7,826 nucleotides of DNA, taken from Bacteroidota bacterium (lineage in GTDB: Bacteria > Bacteroidota > Ignavibacteria > Ignavibacteriales > Ignavibacteriaceae). Location: assembly GCA_021793635.1 (NCBI GenBank), contig JAJYSI010000143.1, positions 1-7,826 on the forward strand, given 5' to 3'. The notes beneath the pieces are model-generated. The model saw only the letters and a list, made by a program, of their open reading frames with translations. It was not told where the DNA came from and did no database searches. The stretch's first letter is position 1. Every line of letters begins with the position of its first letter. This document shows, piece by piece, positions 5,862-7,826 of this stretch. A program made the position numbers and the translations under genes.

Positions 5862-7826
5862 CTAAACAGGCAGAGTCACGGTAAAAGTACTGCCCGTCCC
5901 AAACACACTTTCCACAGTTATTGATCCATTTAATTTTTCCGTAAGTTTCTGACATATTGATAAACCAAGCCCGGTACCTTCATGGTTTCGTGTTAGACCG
6001 GTACCTATTTGGCTGAACGGTTTAAAGAGCTTGCTCATATCTTCTTGCTTAATTCCTATACCGGAATCACTCACGCGTGTAATAATGGTACTATCAACCG
6101 CTTCGCTTTCTATCCTTATAAATCCATTATCGGTAAATTTGATTGCATTGTTAATAAGATTTAGAAATATCTGGTGCGTACGTCTTTTGTCGCTGTACAT
6201 TTCTTTTACCTTATCGGAGATTTTTAATTGAACAATTAAATTCTTTTTCTCCGCAAGCGGCTGCACAGCCGAGATAACCTTTTCCAGCATATCTTTGAAA
6301 TCAAATTGTTCCAGATTGACAACAAGCTCACCAGCTTCAATTTTTGAAATGTCAAGTACATCGTTTATTAATTCCAGCAAATGCTGTGCACTTCCTTTTG
6401 CCATTCCCAATTGCTTGCGCTGTTCATCGTTTAATGGTCCTGCCATTCCTTTTAATAGTATCCCGGTAAATCCGATTATCGAATTTAGAGGAGTCCTAAG
6501 CTCATGGGACATAGTTGCAAGAAAAGCCGACTTAAGATTATCTGCGGATTCAGCCCTCTCTTTTGCAATTTCCAGCTCCGCTGTACGTTCAACAACGCGC
6601 TTTTCAAGCTCGGCATTAATCAGAAAGATTTTTTCTTCAGCGATTATCTGCTCGGTAATATCCGTTATTACTGCTATGCGCGCCTGCCTCCCGTTGTATT
6701 CAAGATCGTTTGAACACGCAACAACGTTAATTAAGGAACCGTTTTTCTTTTGGTGAATCCATTCTCCGACATTTCTATAACCGTGCAGACTTGGAATCAA
6801 CTCTGCAATCTTTTTCTTTTGGTCGCCAACATATAAATCAGTAAGCTGCATATTTTTTATTTCATCATTCGAGTAACCGTAGTTCTCCAGAAACGCACCG
6901 TTTACAGCAAGGATTCTTAAAGTCAACCTGTCGTATATAAATGTTGGCGCGGGATTCTGTTCAAATAACGCTTTATATCTTGCTTCACTTTCACGGAGCG
7001 ATTCTAAAACTGTTTCTCTCTTTCTTTGTTCTCCCAATATTATCTTCGACTTAACAATGAAATACATTAAGGTAACATATAACAGCAGTATCGCAATAGT
7101 AATCAACAAAAGCTTTGTCTTAAGACTTGTCAATGATGAAAGAATTTCATTTTCGGGTGTAGCTACAGCCAATGACCAAAAAGTATTGCCGAAATGTATA
7201 GGGACATAGACGGCATGCATTAATACTCTTTTTTTTGATTTGCCGGTACTTTCATTATAATGATAGGTAGTTACGCCTTGTTTATCCTTTAGCATTTCAT
7301 TAATCATTGAAATTAGATCGGGATAATTTTTGTAAATGGCATAAACGTTCTTTCCGATGTGTTTGGTAAATGGTGAAGCAATCTCTACAGCTTTTTTGCT
7401 TATCACCCAGGCATAACCGCTTTTTCCAATGTGTATGTTATCGATAAAGTTTAACGCTATCTTATCGAATGATAAAAGGAATGCAAGTGTTCCGTCATAT
7501 TTTCCATCCTTAAATACCGGAACATGAATAGCTACGGTTCTAAAACCTTGGACAGCATTAAATACGTCGCTTACCGAAATCTTATGTGTTTTAATGCTTC
7601 GCTTTATATGCTCCTGGTTTGAAATATCTTTGCCGATTGATGTAGTATCAGGGTATGTAAATACTATTATTCCATGTGCATTTACACGAGTAATGCCCTT
7701 TATTTCATCCGGGAAGAGCTTTTGGTAATTTGTTAATATTTTTATTCCCTTTTGATTTAAATCTATAATCTGAGGAAATTTGGACAAGAAATTCAGCGTA
7801 TTGATTGCATTATTCATGTAGTTTTG
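5862..7826 (-). CDS. Membrane sensor histidine kinase, Cache-PAS-HisKA-HATPase (5' end missing)
   Basis: The frame runs open to the window edge. The first visible ATG (7817) has no ribosome binding site in the 9 nt seen and falls inside the helix that normally follows the first membrane span, so the true start and the N-terminal TM segment lie outside. Numbering from that ATG: residues 1-225 are an extracytoplasmic double-Cache sensor, with typical features (SIGKDISNQEHIKRS, VSDVF, IHVPVF, then GKSGYAWVIS in the distal half). A TM helix spans about 233-256. A PAS domain (277-393) ends in AVITDIT and a coiled coil follows (390-430). The HisKA H-box SHELRTP carries H438. The ATPase domain has N557, DSGIGI (584-589), LFKPFSQ and GTGLGLS (614-620). 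The catalytic set is complete. The Cache domain should bind a small periplasmic ligand; the canonical amino-acid-binding signature was not clearly recognised. It heads the operon followed by the receiver and the hybrid kinase, so it is the likely input. The operon promoter is outside the window. Confidence 0.96.
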   Translation of the reverse strand, partial: QNYMNNAINTLNFLSKFPQIIDLNQKGIKILTNYQKLFPDEIKGITRVNAHGIIVFTYPDTTSIGKDISNQEHIKRSIKTHKISVSDVFNAVQGFRTVAIHVPVFKDGKYDGTLAFLLSFDKIALNFIDNIHIGKSGYAWVISKKAVEIASPFTKHIGKNVYAIYKNYPDLISMINEMLKDKQGVTTYHYNESTGKSKKRVLMHAVYVPIHFGNTFWSLAVATPENEILSSLTSLKTKLLLITIAILLLYVTLMYFIVKSKIILGEQRKRETVLESLRESEARYKALFEQNPAPTFIYDRLTLRILAVNGAFLENYGYSNDEIKNMQLTDLYVGDQKKKIAELIPSLHGYRNVGEWIHQKKNGSLINVVACSNDLEYNGRQARIAVITDITEQIIAEEKIFLINAELEKRVVERTAELEIAKERAESADNLKSAFLATMSHELRTPLNSIIGFTGILLKGMAGPLNDEQRKQLGMAKGSAQHLLELINDVLDISKIEAGELVVNLEQFDFKDMLEKVISAVQPLAEKKNLIVQLKISDKVKEMYSDKRRTHQIFLNLINNAIKFTDNGFIRIESEAVDSTIITRVSDSGIGIKQEDMSKLFKPFSQIGTGLTRNHEGTGLGLSICQKLTEKLNGSITVESVFGTGSTFTVTLPV

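Noticed and set aside
6295..6756. A 153-codon open frame on the plus strand opposite the membrane kinase.
   Set aside because: It is Ser/Ile-rich antisense shadow of a HisKA/PAS coding region and has no credible ribosome binding site or domain.
7815..7817. The ATG at 7817 as the true start of the Cache kinase.
   Set aside because: The frame remains open to the window edge, no ribosome binding site is seen, and the N-terminal membrane segment expected before a Cache domain would be missing.

Overview
This is an AT-rich bacterial stretch with simple two-component genes, a secreted aspartic protease and an uncharacterised membrane protein. The low GC, the multi-PAS kinases paired with stand-alone receivers, the signal-peptide-bearing retropepsin-like protein and the palindromic spacers would fit the Bacteroidota/Chlorobiota/Ignavibacteria group. 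That placement is an impression from style and not from a marker gene. Shine-Dalgarno-like sites are visible before several starts, which favours an Ignavibacteria-like host over classical Bacteroidetes.

Layout. Positions 1-38 (minus) hold only the first 12 codons of a gene leaving the window; its N-terminus resembles that of a DDE transposase, so an insertion sequence may begin here. Positions 112-1173 (minus) encode an uncharacterised protein with a charged N-terminal half and about four membrane segments; its upstream region carries two perfect palindromes. Positions 1290-2009 are a long spacer without a convincing gene. It contains a degenerate heptanucleotide tandem repeat (1540-1609) and a weak small ORF. 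Positions 2010-3290 (plus) encode an exported protein with two tandem retropepsin-like aspartic protease domains, closed by a strong hairpin terminator (3302-3340).

Positions 3403-7826 (minus) form a three-gene signalling operon, in transcription order: a membrane Cache-PAS histidine kinase (5' end outside the window), a single-domain CheY/DivK-like receiver, and a soluble REC-PAS-PAS histidine kinase. Spacers are 40 and 19 nt. All residues needed for phosphotransfer are present, so the set could work as a branched pathway in which the membrane kinase senses an extracytoplasmic ligand, the receiver carries phosphate, and the REC domain of the second kinase tunes its activity. No DNA-binding or enzymatic output domain and no HPt domain is present, so the final output must be encoded elsewhere.

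Nothing in the window compels the claim of a wholly new system. The parts least explained by known families are the membrane protein at 112-1173 with its palindromic leader, the heptamer repeat, and the tandem-retropepsin protein.
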